Shown in pieces: positions 27,515-36,762 of a DNA stretch of 64,000 nucleotides (the stretch's first letter is position 1; every line of letters starts with the position of its first letter). This stretch comes from Sphingomonas corticis (GTDB lineage: Bacteria > Pseudomonadota > Alphaproteobacteria > Sphingomonadales > Sphingomonadaceae): the NCBI RefSeq assembly GCF_012035195.1, contig NZ_JAAVJH010000011.1, positions 1 through 64,000 of the forward strand, given 5' to 3'. Below the pieces are notes generated by a model. The model was not told where the DNA came from, did not search any database, and saw only the letters and a list, made by a program, of their open reading frames with translations. The translations under genes and the position numbers were made by a program.

Positions 27515-29767
27515 ATGGCGACCGACGCACCCATCCTGCCGCCCGACAATCCCCCGGTCGGCGTGTTCGACGCGCCGTTCGACAGCGCGCTTTCGGAGCG
27601 CTACCTCGTCTACGCGCTGTCGACGATCACCGCGCGCTCGCTGCCCGACGTTCGCGACGGGCTGAAGCCGGTGCATCGCCGCCTGCTGTGGGCGATGCGG
27701 CTGCTGCGGCTCGATCCCGCCGCGGGCTACAAGAAATGCGCGCGCGTCGTCGGCGACGTGATCGGCAAATACCATCCGCACGGCGACCAGTCCGTCTACG
27801 ACGCGATGGTCCGCCTCGCGCAGGACTTCGCGCTGCGCTACCCGCTGGTCGACGGGCAGGGCAATTTCGGCAACATCGACGGCGATAATGCCGCCGCCTA
27901 TCGCTACACCGAGGCGCGGCTGACGCAGGTCGCGATCGACCTGATGGACGGGCTGGACGAGGATGCCGCGCCGTTCCGCCCGACGTACAACGGCGAGGAG
28001 CAGGAGCCCGAGCTGTTCCCGGGCGCCTTTCCCAACCTGCTCGCCAACGGTGCCGCCGGGATCGCGGTCGGCATGGCGACCAGCATCCCGCCGCACAATG
28101 CCGCCGAGCTGCTGGACGCCGCCATCGCGCTGGTGGACGACCCCGCCGCCGATCCGCTCGCCTTCGTGCAGGGGCCGGACTTCCCCACCGGCGGGCTGGT
28201 GGTCGATCCGCCCGCCGCGATCAGAGAGGCCTACGCCACCGGGCGCGGCGGCTTCCGCGTGCGCGCGCGCTACGAGGTGGAGCGGGAGAAGGGCGGCGGC
28301 TGGCAGATCGTCGTGCGCGAGATTCCCTATGGCGTGCAGAAGGGCAAGCTGATCGAGCAGATCGCCGAGCTCATCAATGCCAAGCGGCTGCCGATCCTGG
28401 CCGACGTGCGCGACGAGAGCGACGCGGAGATCCGGCTGGTGCTGGAGCCGCGCAGCCGGACGGTGGACGCGCAGGTGCTGATGGACGGGCTGTTCCGCCT
28501 GTCCGACCTGGAAACGCGCGTGCCGCTGAACCTGAACGTGCTGGACAAGGACCGGACGCCGCGCGTGATGAGCCTGGCGGAGGCGCTGACGGCCTGGGTG
28601 GAGCACCAGCTGGTGGTGCTGCGTCGCCGCACCGAGCACCGGCTGGGCCGGATCGCCGACCGGCTGGAGCTGGTGCGCGGCTACATCGTCGCCTTCCTGA
28701 ACCTCGACCGCGTGATCGAGATCATCCGCACCGAGGACGAGCCCAAGGCGGTGATGATGGCCGAGTTCGGGCTGACCGACCGGCAGGCCGAGGCGATCCT
28801 GAACATGCGGCTGCGTTCGCTGCGCAGGCTGGAGGAGATGGAGCTGACGCGCGAGCAGGCGGCGCTGGAGAAGGAGCAGGCGTCGCTCACCGCCCTGCTC
28901 GGCAGCGAGAAGAAGCAGCGCGAGCGGCTGAAGAAGGATTTCGCGAAGATCCGCGACCGCTACGGCGCGGAAACGCCGCTGGGCCGGCGGCGCACGACGA
29001 TCGAGGAGGCGGCGCCCACGCGCGACATCCCGCTGGAGGCGATGATCGAGCGCGAGCCGATCACCGTCATCCTGTCCGAGCGCGGCTGGATCCGCGCGAT
29101 GAAGGGCCATGTCGATCTCTCCGCGGCGGAGACGCTGAAGTTCAAGGAGGGCGACGGCCCCGCCTTCGCCTTCCACGCGCAGACCACGGACAAACTGCTG
29201 CTGGCAGCGGGCAACGGCCGCTTCTTCACGCTGGCCGCCGACAAGCTGCCGGGCGGGCGCGGCTTCGGCGAGCCGGTGCGCGCGACGATCGACCTGGACG
29301 GCAGCGTGCCGATCGTGGCGCTGCTGCCCGCGCGCACCGCGACCCGGCTGCTGGTGGCGGCGAGCGACGGGCGCGGCTTCGCGGTGCCGACCGCGGACGT
29401 CATCGCGGAGACGCGCAAGGGCAAGACGGTGATGACCCCGCGCGCGGGATCGCGGCTGGCGGTGGTCCGCCCGATCGCGCCCGGAGACGATTACGTCGCC
29501 GTCATCGGCGACAACCGCAAGTTCCTCGTCTTCCCGCTGGTCGACCTGGCGGAGCTGTCGCGCGGGCAGGGGGTGCAGTTGCAGCGCTACCGCGACGGCG
29601 GCCTGGCCGATGCGCGCACCTTCGTGATGGCCGACGGGCTGAGCTGGGCGATGGGCGGGGGCAGCAGGCGGGTGCGGACGGAGAGCGACCTGTCCGCGTG
29701 GCGCGCCGCGCGCGGGGCGGCCGGACGGATGCCGCCAACCGGATTTCCGCGCGACAATCGTTTTTAG
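27515..29767 (+). CDS. parC: DNA topoisomerase IV subunit A
   Basis: 750 residues. ATP-dependent decatenation of daughter chromosomes with ParE. The breakage-reunion domain starts [20 protein letters not shown] and contains [20 protein letters not shown], with Gln at the position usually Ser or Asp after HPHGD, then [20 protein letters not shown] with the catalytic Tyr. [18 protein letters not shown] and the C-terminal beta-pinwheel blades ([34 protein letters not shown]) follow. The short C-terminal domain without a GyrA box separates it from gyrA. Length is normal for alphaproteobacterial ParC. Confidence 0.96.
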   Translation: MATDAPILPPDNPPVGVFDAPFDSALSERYLVYALSTITARSLPDVRDGLKPVHRRLLWAMRLLRLDPAAGYKKCARVVGDVIGKYHPHGDQSVYDAMVRLAQDFALRYPLVDGQGNFGNIDGDNAAAYRYTEARLTQVAIDLMDGLDEDAAPFRPTYNGEEQEPELFPGAFPNLLANGAAGIAVGMATSIPPHNAAELLDAAIALVDDPAADPLAFVQGPDFPTGGLVVDPPAAIREAYATGRGGFRVRARYEVEREKGGGWQIVVREIPYGVQKGKLIEQIAELINAKRLPILADVRDESDAEIRLVLEPRSRTVDAQVLMDGLFRLSDLETRVPLNLNVLDKDRTPRVMSLAEALTAWVEHQLVVLRRRTEHRLGRIADRLELVRGYIVAFLNLDRVIEIIRTEDEPKAVMMAEFGLTDRQAEAILNMRLRSLRRLEEMELTREQAALEKEQASLTALLGSEKKQRERLKKDFAKIRDRYGAETPLGRRRTTIEEAAPTRDIPLEAMIEREPITVILSERGWIRAMKGHVDLSAAETLKFKEGDGPAFAFHAQTTDKLLLAAGNGRFFTLAADKLPGGRGFGEPVRATIDLDGSVPIVALLPARTATRLLVAASDGRGFAVPTADVIAETRKGKTVMTPRAGSRLAVVRPIAPGDDYVAVIGDNRKFLVFPLVDLAELSRGQGVQLQRYRDGGLADARTFVMADGLSWAMGGGSRRVRTESDLSAWRAARGAAGRMPPTGFPRDNRF

Positions 29768-29834
29768 CGGCGCAAATTGTAAGGAATTGACCGGCGTAAG
29801 CGGGCTGTTAACGCCTTCGGCTTAGAGCGGAGGC

Positions 29835-31505
29835 GTGAAATCGCCCGCCTTCCTCTCCGACGAAGCCTCGCCGCTTCCGCGCGTCGTCGCGCCGGGGCTG
29901 ACCGCGAGCGAGGGCGCGCTGGAGCTGATCCCCATCCCGGCGGTGATGGCGCGGCTGTCCGGCGAGCGGCTGGTGCACGAGGTGTGCAACCGCCCGTTCG
30001 CGCGCGCCGGGCTGGCCGGAGAGGCCGGGCTGGACGAGGCGATCGCCGCGTTCCTGCGATCGGGCGCGGCCCGGCGGGAGGCCGACTGGCAGGCGGGCGG
30101 CGCGGTGGAGCGGCGCCACTATCGCGTCACCTTCGCGCGGCTCGCCTACCGGGTGGAGCCGGTCGCGCTGGTCTCGTTCGTCGACCAGACCGCGGAAGTG
30201 CGCACGGAGGACACGCTGCGGCGCGAGATGGCGACCGACAGCCTGACCGGCCTGCCCAATCGCGGCGGGTTCGCCGACGCGCTGGAGGCGATGATCGCCG
30301 AGGGCGCGCATCGCTGGGCGGTGCTGATGATCGACCTGGAGCGGTTCAGCCGCTTCAACGCGTGCCTGGGCAGCATGACCGGGGACGAGCTGCTCATCAC
30401 CGTCGCCCGCCGCATCAAGGGCGCGCTGCGCGGGCGCGACGTGCTGGCGCGCACCGGCGGCGACGAGTTCGGGATCCTGCTGGCGATCGACCAGGAGGAC
30501 GAGGAGGCGGACCAGGTCGCGCGCCGCATCCACCACGCGCTGTCGACGCCGTTCCGCCTCAGCGACTACGAGATCCGCATCGGCTGCGCGATCGGCATCG
30601 CCTTCGGCGGCAACGATACCCGCGTCGCCGAGGACGTGATCCGCCACGCCCAGGTGGCGATGAAGAAGTCGAAGGGGAGCAAGGCGGCGGAGGCGTACAG
30701 CACGCAGGCGCTGGATTCCGCGCGAGAGGAGTTCGCGATGGAAACGTCGCTGCGCCGCGCGATCGAGAACGACCAGCTGCACCTCGTCTTCCAGCCGATC
30801 TGCGACCTGGCGACGGGCCGGGTCGAATCGTTCGAGGCGCTGGCGCGCTGGACCGACGAGGGCGGCAGCGCCTATTCGCCCGTCCGCTTCATTCCCGTCG
30901 CCGAGGAATCGGGCCTGATCGTGCCGCTGGGCCGCTGGGCGATCGACACCGCGGCGCGGACGCTGGCGGGATGGGACCAGCGCCGCGGCCGCGACTGCGG
31001 CGTGTCCGTCGCGGTCAACCTGTCGCCGATCCAGCTGCAGCGCGACAACATCGCCGAGGTGGTCGGCCGCGCGCTCGACCAGGCGGGGCTCGCCGGGCGA
31101 CGGCTGAAGCTGGAGCTGACGGAGAGCGCGATCATCGCCGATCCGGAGCGGATGGCACGGGTGCTGATGTCGCTGAAGGCGCTGGGCCCGACGATCGCGA
31201 TGGACGATTTCGGCACCGGCTATTCCAACCTCGCCTCGCTCCAGAAATTGCCGATCGACCTGTTGAAGATCGACCGCAGCTTCGTGACCGGCATGCTGCA
31301 CGACCGCGACAAGGTGGCGATCGTGCGTGCGATCCTCTCCCTGGCGCAGGCATTGGGCATGGCGACGGTGGCCGAGGGGATCGAGACGGTCGAGGTGGGG
31401 CAGACGCTGGCGGCGCTGGGCTGCACCTACGGCCAGGGCTGGGCCTATGCCCGGCCGCTGGAGGCGGAGGCGGCCTACGCCTTCCTGCTGGAGCGCAACG
31501 GCTAG
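29835..31505 (+). CDS. Diguanylate cyclase/phosphodiesterase (GGDEF-EAL)
   Basis: 556 residues from GTG 29835. The N-terminal 130 residues form a PAS-like sensor. The GGDEF domain (about 130-300) has DSLTGLPNRGGFADAL and an intact TGGDEFGILL motif. The EAL domain (about 305-550) has ESFEALARW, SVAVNLSPIQLQRDN, LKLELTESAIIAD, MDDFGTGYSNLASLQ, LKIDRSFVTGM and TVAEGIETVE, so all catalytic motifs of a c-di-GMP phosphodiesterase are kept. Both activities are possible; net effect unknown. There are no membrane helices, so it is cytoplasmic. It stands alone after parC, and converges with the CCA-transferase gene 11 bp away. Confidence 0.94.
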   Translation: MKSPAFLSDEASPLPRVVAPGLTASEGALELIPIPAVMARLSGERLVHEVCNRPFARAGLAGEAGLDEAIAAFLRSGAARREADWQAGGAVERRHYRVTFARLAYRVEPVALVSFVDQTAEVRTEDTLRREMATDSLTGLPNRGGFADALEAMIAEGAHRWAVLMIDLERFSRFNACLGSMTGDELLITVARRIKGALRGRDVLARTGGDEFGILLAIDQEDEEADQVARRIHHALSTPFRLSDYEIRIGCAIGIAFGGNDTRVAEDVIRHAQVAMKKSKGSKAAEAYSTQALDSAREEFAMETSLRRAIENDQLHLVFQPICDLATGRVESFEALARWTDEGGSAYSPVRFIPVAEESGLIVPLGRWAIDTAARTLAGWDQRRGRDCGVSVAVNLSPIQLQRDNIAEVVGRALDQAGLAGRRLKLELTESAIIADPERMARVLMSLKALGPTIAMDDFGTGYSNLASLQKLPIDLLKIDRSFVTGMLHDRDKVAIVRAILSLAQALGMATVAEGIETVEVGQTLAALGCTYGQGWAYARPLEAEAAYAFLLERNG

Positions 31506-31516
31506 GCCCTGGGCGC

Positions 31517-32695
31517 TCACCGGCCCGTCAGCGCGTTGGCCACCTCCTCGTCCGCCAGCTCCTCGACGCGCGCCGCCGCGGGGAAGCCCTCCGCGATCCA
31601 GCGCGTCTCCACCGCCTTCAGCGCGCGCGCCACGTCCGGCCCCTTCGCCAGCCCGCGCGCCACCAGCGCGCCGCCGGACAGCGGGAGCGCCGGCGGCGTC
31701 CAGCCGGCGAGCGGCGCCACGTCCGCGTCCGCCAGCAGCAGGCGGTCGCGCGCGATCTCCGCGCCGACGCGATAGGCGAGCGCGCGCGGCCCCTCGTCGC
31801 CCGCGCCCGCGGTAGCGGCGAGAAGGCGGCGGCGGTCCGCGTTCGACAGCTTCAGCCGCGCGCCGACCGCTTCCGCGGCGGCGGCAGGCACCAGCGCGGC
31901 AAGCCGGCGGACCGCGTCCGGCGCGATCCCGGCCGCCGCCTCGCGCTCCGCCAGCGTGGCGAGCCGCGCGACGCCCGCCCCGTCGATCTCGGGCAGCACC
32001 GGTCGGAAGATGCCGCGCGCCGCCATCAGCGCCACCACGGGCACCGCGGCAGGCGCGACCAGCAGCTTCAGCAATTCCGCCGCGATCCGTTCGCGGCTGA
32101 GCGCCATCAGGTCGTTGGCGCGCGCGGCGCACGCCTCCAGCCCGTCGCCGTCGATCGCGTCGCCGAAGCGCGCGTGAAAGCGGAAGAAGCGCAGGATGCG
32201 CAGATGGTCCTCGGCGATCCGCTGATAGGGATCGCCGATGAAGCGGACGCGCCCGGCGGCGAGATCAGCGAGCCCGCCGAACCAGTCGAACACCTCCCCC
32301 GTCGCCGGATCGGCGTAGAGCGCGTTCATCGTGAAATCGCGCCGTGCCGCATCCTCGCGCCAGTCGGACGTGGGCGCGATCACCGCGTGGCGGCCGTCGG
32401 TGGACACGTCGCGACGCAGCGTCGTCACCTCCACCACCGTCCCGGCGGAGACGGCGGTGACGGTGCCGTGCGCGATGCCGGTGGGGATGGTGCGGATGCC
32501 CGCGTCGGTGCAGCGGCGGATCACCTCCTCCGGCGCGAGCAAAGTGGCGAGGTCGAGGTCGGAGACGTCGCGGCCGAGCAGCGTGTCGCGCACCGCGCCG
32601 CCGACCCAGCGCGCGTTGCCCGCGCCCAGCGCGGCGACGAGGCGGTCGAGCCCCGCGCGGTGCCGCCACGCCGCGTCGGGCAGGTGCGTCACCAT
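31517..32695 (-). CDS. CCA tRNA nucleotidyltransferase / poly(A) polymerase family
   Basis: 392 residues from ATG 32695. Class II nucleotidyltransferase head: ARWVGGAVRDTLLGRDVSDL then DLATLLAPEEV with the catalytic DxD, GTVTAVSAGTVVEVTTLRRD, and DAARRDFTMNALYADPATGE. The RNA-binding neck follows with FIGDPYQRIAEDHLRILRFF and LSRERIAAELLKLL. Size and order fit the bacterial CCA-adding enzyme group that matures or repairs tRNA 3' ends. Its start overlaps the NUDIX gene by 7 bp, so it is part of a three-gene operon with DUF1285. Confidence 0.92.
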   Translation of the reverse strand: MVTHLPDAAWRHRAGLDRLVAALGAGNARWVGGAVRDTLLGRDVSDLDLATLLAPEEVIRRCTDAGIRTIPTGIAHGTVTAVSAGTVVEVTTLRRDVSTDGRHAVIAPTSDWREDAARRDFTMNALYADPATGEVFDWFGGLADLAAGRVRFIGDPYQRIAEDHLRILRFFRFHARFGDAIDGDGLEACAARANDLMALSRERIAAELLKLLVAPAAVPVVALMAARGIFRPVLPEIDGAGVARLATLAEREAAAGIAPDAVRRLAALVPAAAAEAVGARLKLSNADRRRLLAATAGAGDEGPRALAYRVGAEIARDRLLLADADVAPLAGWTPPALPLSGGALVARGLAKGPDVARALKAVETRWIAEGFPAAARVEELADEEVANALTGR

Positions 32696-33276
32696 CCGCT
32701 CGCGAGCCGCCGCGAGAGGTTGACGATGATCCCCGCGGTCGCGCCCCAGATCCGGCGATCCTCGTACAGCATCTCGACGAAGCGGCGCTCCTGCCCCTGC
32801 CACATGCCGCGGCCCTCGCGATGGTTGGCGGCGTCGAGCAGGAAGTCGAGCGGCACCTCGAACACCGCGGCCACCTCCGCCTCGCTGGCGACCAGCGGCA
32901 GGTCGGGCGGGACGACGCCGAGGACCGGCGTGATCGAGTAGCCCGTGCCGGTGCGGTACAGGTCGCCGGTGCCGATCACCGCCACGGCGGCGGGGGGAAG
33001 CGCGATCTCCTCCTCCGCCTCGCGCAGGGCGGCGGCGACGGCATCCTCGCCGGGATCGACGCGGCCGCCGGGAAAGGCGACCTGCCCCGCGTGGCGGCGC
33101 AGCGTCTCCGTCCGCTGCGTCAGGATGACGCCGGGGCGCGGGCGGTCGGTGACGGGGATCAGCACCGCGGCGGCGGTGAGCGCGTCGTGAGGGGGCAAAT
33201 CGTCGCGGTCGCCGCGCAGCGGCGCGGTGTCGTGCGGCGCGGTCATCGCGGCGGCGAGCCGCTCGGCCAGCGTCAT
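32689..33276 (-). CDS. NUDIX hydrolase, CoA pyrophosphatase-like
   Basis: 195 residues. A NUDIX box is visible: GGRVDPGEDAVAAALREAEE followed by EI, preceded by RRHAGQVAFP, the UPF0035/YeaB variant that cleaves CoA and related pyrophosphates. PHDALTAAAVLIPVTDRPRP and GTGYSITPVLGVVPPDLPL also match that branch. The start at 33276 overlaps the upstream DUF1285 stop by 4 bp (ATGA); the end overlaps the CCA-transferase start by 7 bp. The arrangement DUF1285-NUDIX-CCA transferase is a conserved alphaproteobacterial operon. Confidence 0.92.
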   Translation of the reverse strand: MTLAERLAAAMTAPHDTAPLRGDRDDLPPHDALTAAAVLIPVTDRPRPGVILTQRTETLRRHAGQVAFPGGRVDPGEDAVAAALREAEEEIALPPAAVAVIGTGDLYRTGTGYSITPVLGVVPPDLPLVASEAEVAAVFEVPLDFLLDAANHREGRGMWQGQERRFVEMLYEDRRIWGATAGIIVNLSRRLASGW

Positions 33277-33839
33277 GCGGCGAGCGGGAAGAAGGCGCCG
33301 GCGCTCCACACGCCGGGAGTGTCGCCGCTGCCCGACAGGGCGATCTCGGCGAGGTCGTAGTAGAGCGCGCGCGTCACCAGCGCCTCCAGCCCGGCGCCGA
33401 TCGTGCCGCGGACGTGCAGATAGGGCCGCGGGCCGTCCGCGGTCTCCTCGAAGCGCAGCGGATGCTCGGCCGAAGCGGTGACGAGATCGCCGGTGTTGAG
33501 GCGGAAGGCGAGCGTCGCCGCCTCGCCCTCGCCGTCGCGCTTCATCTCGACCGCGAGGAAGGGTGCGTCCTCCACCGCGATGTCCAGCTTCTCCACGGGG
33601 GTGACGAGGACGTAGCCGCCGTCGCCCTCGCGCCGCAGGATGCGGCTGAACGCCTTCACCATGGCGGCGCGGCCGATCGGCGAGCCCTGATGGAACCAGG
33701 TGCCGTCGCGCGCGATCCGCATCTCGCTGTCGCCGCAATGCGTCGGGTTCCAGCGCTCGACCGGGGGCAGGCGGTCCGAATCGGCGAGGCGCGCGATGTC
33801 GGCGATCGTCAGGGTGTCGAAATCGGGCGGGGGTGCCAT
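33273..33839 (-). CDS. DUF1285 protein
   Basis: 188 residues from ATG 33839 (an ATG two codons upstream at 33845 is equally open, with no clear ribosome site for either). Core stretches are PPVERWNPTHCGDSEMRIAR, DGTWFHQGSPIGRAAMVKAF, SRILRREGDGGYVLVTPVEK and LHVRGTIGAGLEALVTRALY, the pattern of DUF1285 proteins, which have a two-domain beta fold of unknown function. It heads the operon with the NUDIX and CCA-transferase genes, overlapping the former by 4 bp. A role in nucleotide or RNA metabolism is only suggested by that context. Confidence 0.88.
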   Translation of the reverse strand: MAPPPDFDTLTIADIARLADSDRLPPVERWNPTHCGDSEMRIARDGTWFHQGSPIGRAAMVKAFSRILRREGDGGYVLVTPVEKLDIAVEDAPFLAVEMKRDGEGEAATLAFRLNTGDLVTASAEHPLRFEETADGPRPYLHVRGTIGAGLEALVTRALYYDLAEIALSGSGDTPGVWSAGAFFPLAA

Positions 33840-33845
33840 CGGCAT

Positions 33846-34193
33846 GGAAGCGCAGGTAGGCGCGGCGAGAGGCGCGGTAAAGGGTGGGGCGGTCGCGCGA
33901 ATGTTGAGGGTGTTGAGGCGCCGGCGCGGAACCTGCGCGGACGCGCCGGCGAGGCGGCATGGACGCGACGCCGAGGCGACAGCCACGCGGCAGCGGCGCG
34001 ACGGGCGCGCGGCAGGCGCGCGCCGGGCACGCTCCCTGGACGCGACGCCGGCGCGACGGCCGACGGCGGGGTCGAACGAAGAGGCGAAAGCGCAAGGCAT
34101 CGGCCGGACATGCCAGAGGCCCGCGCCGTAGGACAGCGAGGCGAGTGGCGGACGATGTTGAAGGCACGGACGCCGGGTGCCATGCTGGCGGCC
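33846..34193. repeat. Gene-free 348-bp gap with dispersed intergenic repeat, copy B
   Basis: Holds the second copy of the GTTGAGG-G-TGTTGAGG-C...GCCGGCGCG element (33903-33928), a CCGGGCAC match at 34023, and GCCGTAGGACAG at about 34124-34135. The body (about 235 bp) is longer than copy A and contains GGACGCGACGCC repeats at 33960 and 34038. No gene is supported here; the short open frames are arginine- and alanine-rich. Confidence 0.55.
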
Positions 34194-34898
34194 ATGCCGC
34201 TCCGAACACGCCCGCCCGCCCGCTTTCGACGTCTCGCGGCGATCGTGCTGGGAGGGCGCTGGGGCGTGCGTGTCCTGCCCGTGCTGGCGCTCGCCGCGCT
34301 GGTCGTGCTGAAGGTGCCCGCCGCGCTCGCCTTTCCCTATCGCGTCGACGTGGGGGCGACGACGGTCTACGCGGAGCGCCCGGTCGGCGCGGCGATCGTG
34401 CCGGTGCTCGCGCGGGCGGACCGGCTGCTGGCCGCAAGCCCGATCGACGAACCCGGCCTGCGGCGGCAGATCGTGCTGACGGACGGGGGATGGCGCTGGC
34501 GGCTGCTGGCGCTGAACCTGCACGGCGCGGTGGCGCTGCGGCGGCCGTTCTCCGACGTGCTGCTGTTCAACCGCAGCGACGTGGCGCGCGACCGGGTGTC
34601 GAACGGCGCCGCGATCAGCGGCACGCGCACGCTGTCGGGCACGATCGCGCACGAGACGGTCCACCTGCTGGTCGCGCGCCGGATCGGCGAGTGGCGCGCG
34701 GCGCGGCTGCCGGTATGGAAGCGCGAGGGCTATGCCGATGCCGTCGCGGGCGAGACCAGCATCGATCCCGCGGACGAGGCGCGCATCCGCGCGCGCGATC
34801 CGCACGCGCCGGTGCTCGCCTATTACGACGGGCGCCGCCAGGTGGCGGCGGCGTTGCGGCGGAACGGCGGGTCGGTGGACGCGCTGCTGGCGGACTGA
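34194..34898 (+). CDS. Membrane-anchored HExxH protein (putative zinc peptidase)
   Basis: About 234 residues from ATG 34194; ATGs at 34155 and 34182 are also in frame. A basic N-terminus (MPLRTRPPARFRR) precedes one hydrophobic helix (VRVLPVLALAALVVLKVPAA). The domain contains GTRTLSGTIAHETVHLLVAR, a clear HExxH zinc-binding motif, then KREGYADAVAGE with a Glu placed to be the third ligand. This resembles small bacterial gluzincin-like proteins, but no named family is recognised. The stop codon lies within the first unit of a 17-bp tandem repeat. A periplasm-facing active site is inferred from the N-terminal anchor. Confidence 0.72.
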   Translation: MPLRTRPPARFRRLAAIVLGGRWGVRVLPVLALAALVVLKVPAALAFPYRVDVGATTVYAERPVGAAIVPVLARADRLLAASPIDEPGLRRQIVLTDGGWRWRLLALNLHGAVALRRPFSDVLLFNRSDVARDRVSNGAAISGTRTLSGTIAHETVHLLVARRIGEWRAARLPVWKREGYADAVAGETSIDPADEARIRARDPHAPVLAYYDGRRQVAAALRRNGGSVDALLAD

Positions 34899-34967
34899 TG
34901 GGGCTGGCGGACTGATGGGGCTGGCGGACTGATGGGGCTGGCGGACTGATGGGGCTGGCGGACTGAG
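34887..34967. repeat. 17-bp tandem repeat, 4.8 copies
   Basis: Four exact copies of CTGGCGGACTGATGGGG (34887-34903, 34904-34920, 34921-34937, 34938-34954) and a partial fifth. The first copy includes the TGA stop (34896-34898) of the HExxH gene. Because 17 is not a multiple of three, copy-number change does not alter the protein end. Confidence 0.97.
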
Positions 34968-35050
34968 CGGGGCGAAAAGCGCCGGCGCGATCACCTGGGT
35001 GGGTCAATTTGCCCCATCCCCATCGCGTGGCGCATCCCTATGTCGGTGCG

Positions 35051-35491
35051 ATGGAAAAGGACGTGACCGACGCCGCCGAGGGTCAGGCCAAGCTGCGCTG
35101 GATCCTGCGCTGCGGCTGGAAGGGGCTATGCCCGCGCTGCGGCGAGGGGCGGATGTTCCGGTCGTGGCTGAAGATCGTCGACCGGTGCGAGCGTTGCGGA
35201 CTCGACTATCGCTTCGCCGCGCCGGACGACGGGCCGGCATTCTTCTCGCTGTGCATCATCGCGCTGCCGCTGATCGCGCTGGTGGTGTGGATCCAGGTGG
35301 CGTTCGATCCTCCCGCCTGGGTCCACCTGCTGACGTCGGTGCCGTTCATGGCGGCGGGCACGCTGCTGCCGCTGCGGCCGATCAAGGGTTGGCTGGTCGC
35401 CTCGCAATACGTCAACCGCGCGCAGGAGGCGGGGACGCGGCAATTGTGGTCGCGGCTGCACGGGACGGAGCGCGGCGACTTCGACCAATAG
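35051..35491 (+). CDS. DUF983 membrane protein with zinc-ribbon
   Basis: 146 residues from ATG 35051. Two CxxC pairs (GLCPRCGEGRMF and VDRCERCGLDY) form a zinc-ribbon-like segment at about residues 26-58, followed by two hydrophobic helices (FFSLCIIALPLIALVVWI and the VHLLTSVPFMAAGTLLPL region) and the cytoplasmic tail KGWLVASQYVNRAQE. This is the standard DUF983 pattern found widely in Alphaproteobacteria, often near cytochrome oxidase genes. Here it stands alone, converging with a GNAT gene 4 bp away. Function unknown. Confidence 0.92.
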   Translation: MEKDVTDAAEGQAKLRWILRCGWKGLCPRCGEGRMFRSWLKIVDRCERCGLDYRFAAPDDGPAFFSLCIIALPLIALVVWIQVAFDPPAWVHLLTSVPFMAAGTLLPLRPIKGWLVASQYVNRAQEAGTRQLWSRLHGTERGDFDQ

Positions 35492-35495
35492 CCGG

Positions 35496-35999
35496 TCAGG
35501 CCGGGCGCGGCCCGATCGCGCCCGGGCCGCTAGGCACCCCCGGCCCGCGGGCGAGCAGGCGGTGGCGCTCGACCGGACCGGGCAGGCGCCAGCCCGCGGT
35601 CGCGTCGGCGGTGAAGCCGAAGAAGCGGCCGTAATAGTCGGCGTCGCCGATCAGCATCAGCACGTCGCCGCGCGCGTCCGCCGCGGCGAGGCTGGCGGCC
35701 ATCAGCCGACGGCCGATCCCCGCCTGCTGCCGTTCCGGCGCGACCGCCACCGGGCCGACCAGCACCAGCGGCACGTCGCGCCCGTCGTCCCCGGCGAAGC
35801 GGACCGGCCAGCACTGGATCGAGCCGACCGGTTCGCCCGACCCGTCCTCCACCGCGGCGAAGCTGAGCGCCTCGATCGCGGCGGTGCCCGTGCGCAGGCG
35901 ATAGGCGGTGCGGGCGTGGCGATCGGTACCGAAGGCACGGTCGAGCAGCCGCTCCACCGCCGCGGGTGCCACCGTTCCGATCCCGACCAGTCGCACCAT
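35496..35999 (-). CDS. GNAT-family N-acetyltransferase
   Basis: 167 residues. The acetyl-CoA-binding motif A is visible as VLVGPVAVAPERQQAGIGRR followed by LMAASLAAADARG. The end DADYYGRFFGFTADATAGWR is typical of the YhbS-like branch. The N-terminus begins MVRLVGIGTVAPAAVERLLD. Members acetylate small amines or protein N-termini; the substrate here is unknown. It converges with DUF983 and diverges from the GST gene. Confidence 0.9.
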   Translation of the reverse strand: MVRLVGIGTVAPAAVERLLDRAFGTDRHARTAYRLRTGTAAIEALSFAAVEDGSGEPVGSIQCWPVRFAGDDGRDVPLVLVGPVAVAPERQQAGIGRRLMAASLAAADARGDVLMLIGDADYYGRFFGFTADATAGWRLPGPVERHRLLARGPGVPSGPGAIGPRPA

Positions 36000-36115
36000 C
36001 GCCGCTCCCGACCGTCCCTTTGCCCCATTGGGGCATGGACGCCCGCGGCGGCGCGCTTTAGCGGGAGGGGACGCGAACGCAACCGAAATGGCCTGCGAAG
36101 AAGGCCGGGGGGCCG

Positions 36116-36748
36116 ATGAAACTCTATGACGCCGCCTGGGCGCCCAGCCCGCGCCGGGTGCGCATGTACCTGGCGGAAAAGGCGATCCAGGTCGAGCGCG
36201 TGACGATCGACCTGCGTGGCGACGAGCATCTGTCGCCCGCCTATCTTGCGATCAACCCGCGCGGCACGGTGCCGGCGCTGGTGCTGGACGACGGCGAGGT
36301 GATCGCCGAATCGGCCGCGATCTGCCGTTTCTTCGAGGCGCTGCATCCCGATCCGCCGCTGTTCGGCGCGCGCGCCGCGGAGATCGCGCGGGTGGAGGAC
36401 TGGACCCGGCGGATCGAGGCGGAGGGCTATGCCGCCGCGGTCTACGCGCTGCGCAACCGCGCGCCCGCCTTCATGAACCGGGGCCTGCCCGGCGCCTGGC
36501 CCGCCATTCCGCAGATCCCCGCGCTGACGCAGCGGGCGCAGGCGATGTTCGCGCGCTTCGTCGCGGGGCTGGACGCGCGCCTGGGCGAGGCGGAGTGGAT
36601 CGCGGGCGAGCGCTACAGCTTCGCCGACATCACCGCGCTGGCGACGATCGACTTCGCGCGCGCGGCGAAGCTGGCGGTGCCGGCGGAGGCGACGGGGCTG
36701 GCGCGGTGGCACGCCGCGGCGAGCGCGCGGCCGAGCGCAGCGGCCTGA
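36116..36748 (+). CDS. Glutathione S-transferase family protein
   Basis: 210 residues. Thioredoxin-like N-domain: MKLYDAAWAPSPRRVRMYLA, then INPRGTVPALVLDDGEVIAE with the cis-Pro (VPAL) and SAAICRFFEALHP for glutathione contact (Glu-Ser). The helical C-domain ends EWIAGERYSFADITALATID, the N-capping box. The catalytic Ser/Cys position near residue 11 is Ser-Pro-Arg. The gene has no tight partner upstream and is followed by folB after 14 bp. Substrate not predictable. Confidence 0.93.
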   Translation: MKLYDAAWAPSPRRVRMYLAEKAIQVERVTIDLRGDEHLSPAYLAINPRGTVPALVLDDGEVIAESAAICRFFEALHPDPPLFGARAAEIARVEDWTRRIEAEGYAAAVYALRNRAPAFMNRGLPGAWPAIPQIPALTQRAQAMFARFVAGLDARLGEAEWIAGERYSFADITALATIDFARAAKLAVPAEATGLARWHAAASARPSAAA

Positions 36749-36762
36749 GGAGAGGAACGCGG

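Noticed and set aside
34887..34967. CRISPR array
   Set aside because: Units are contiguous 17-mers with no spacers and there are no cas genes.
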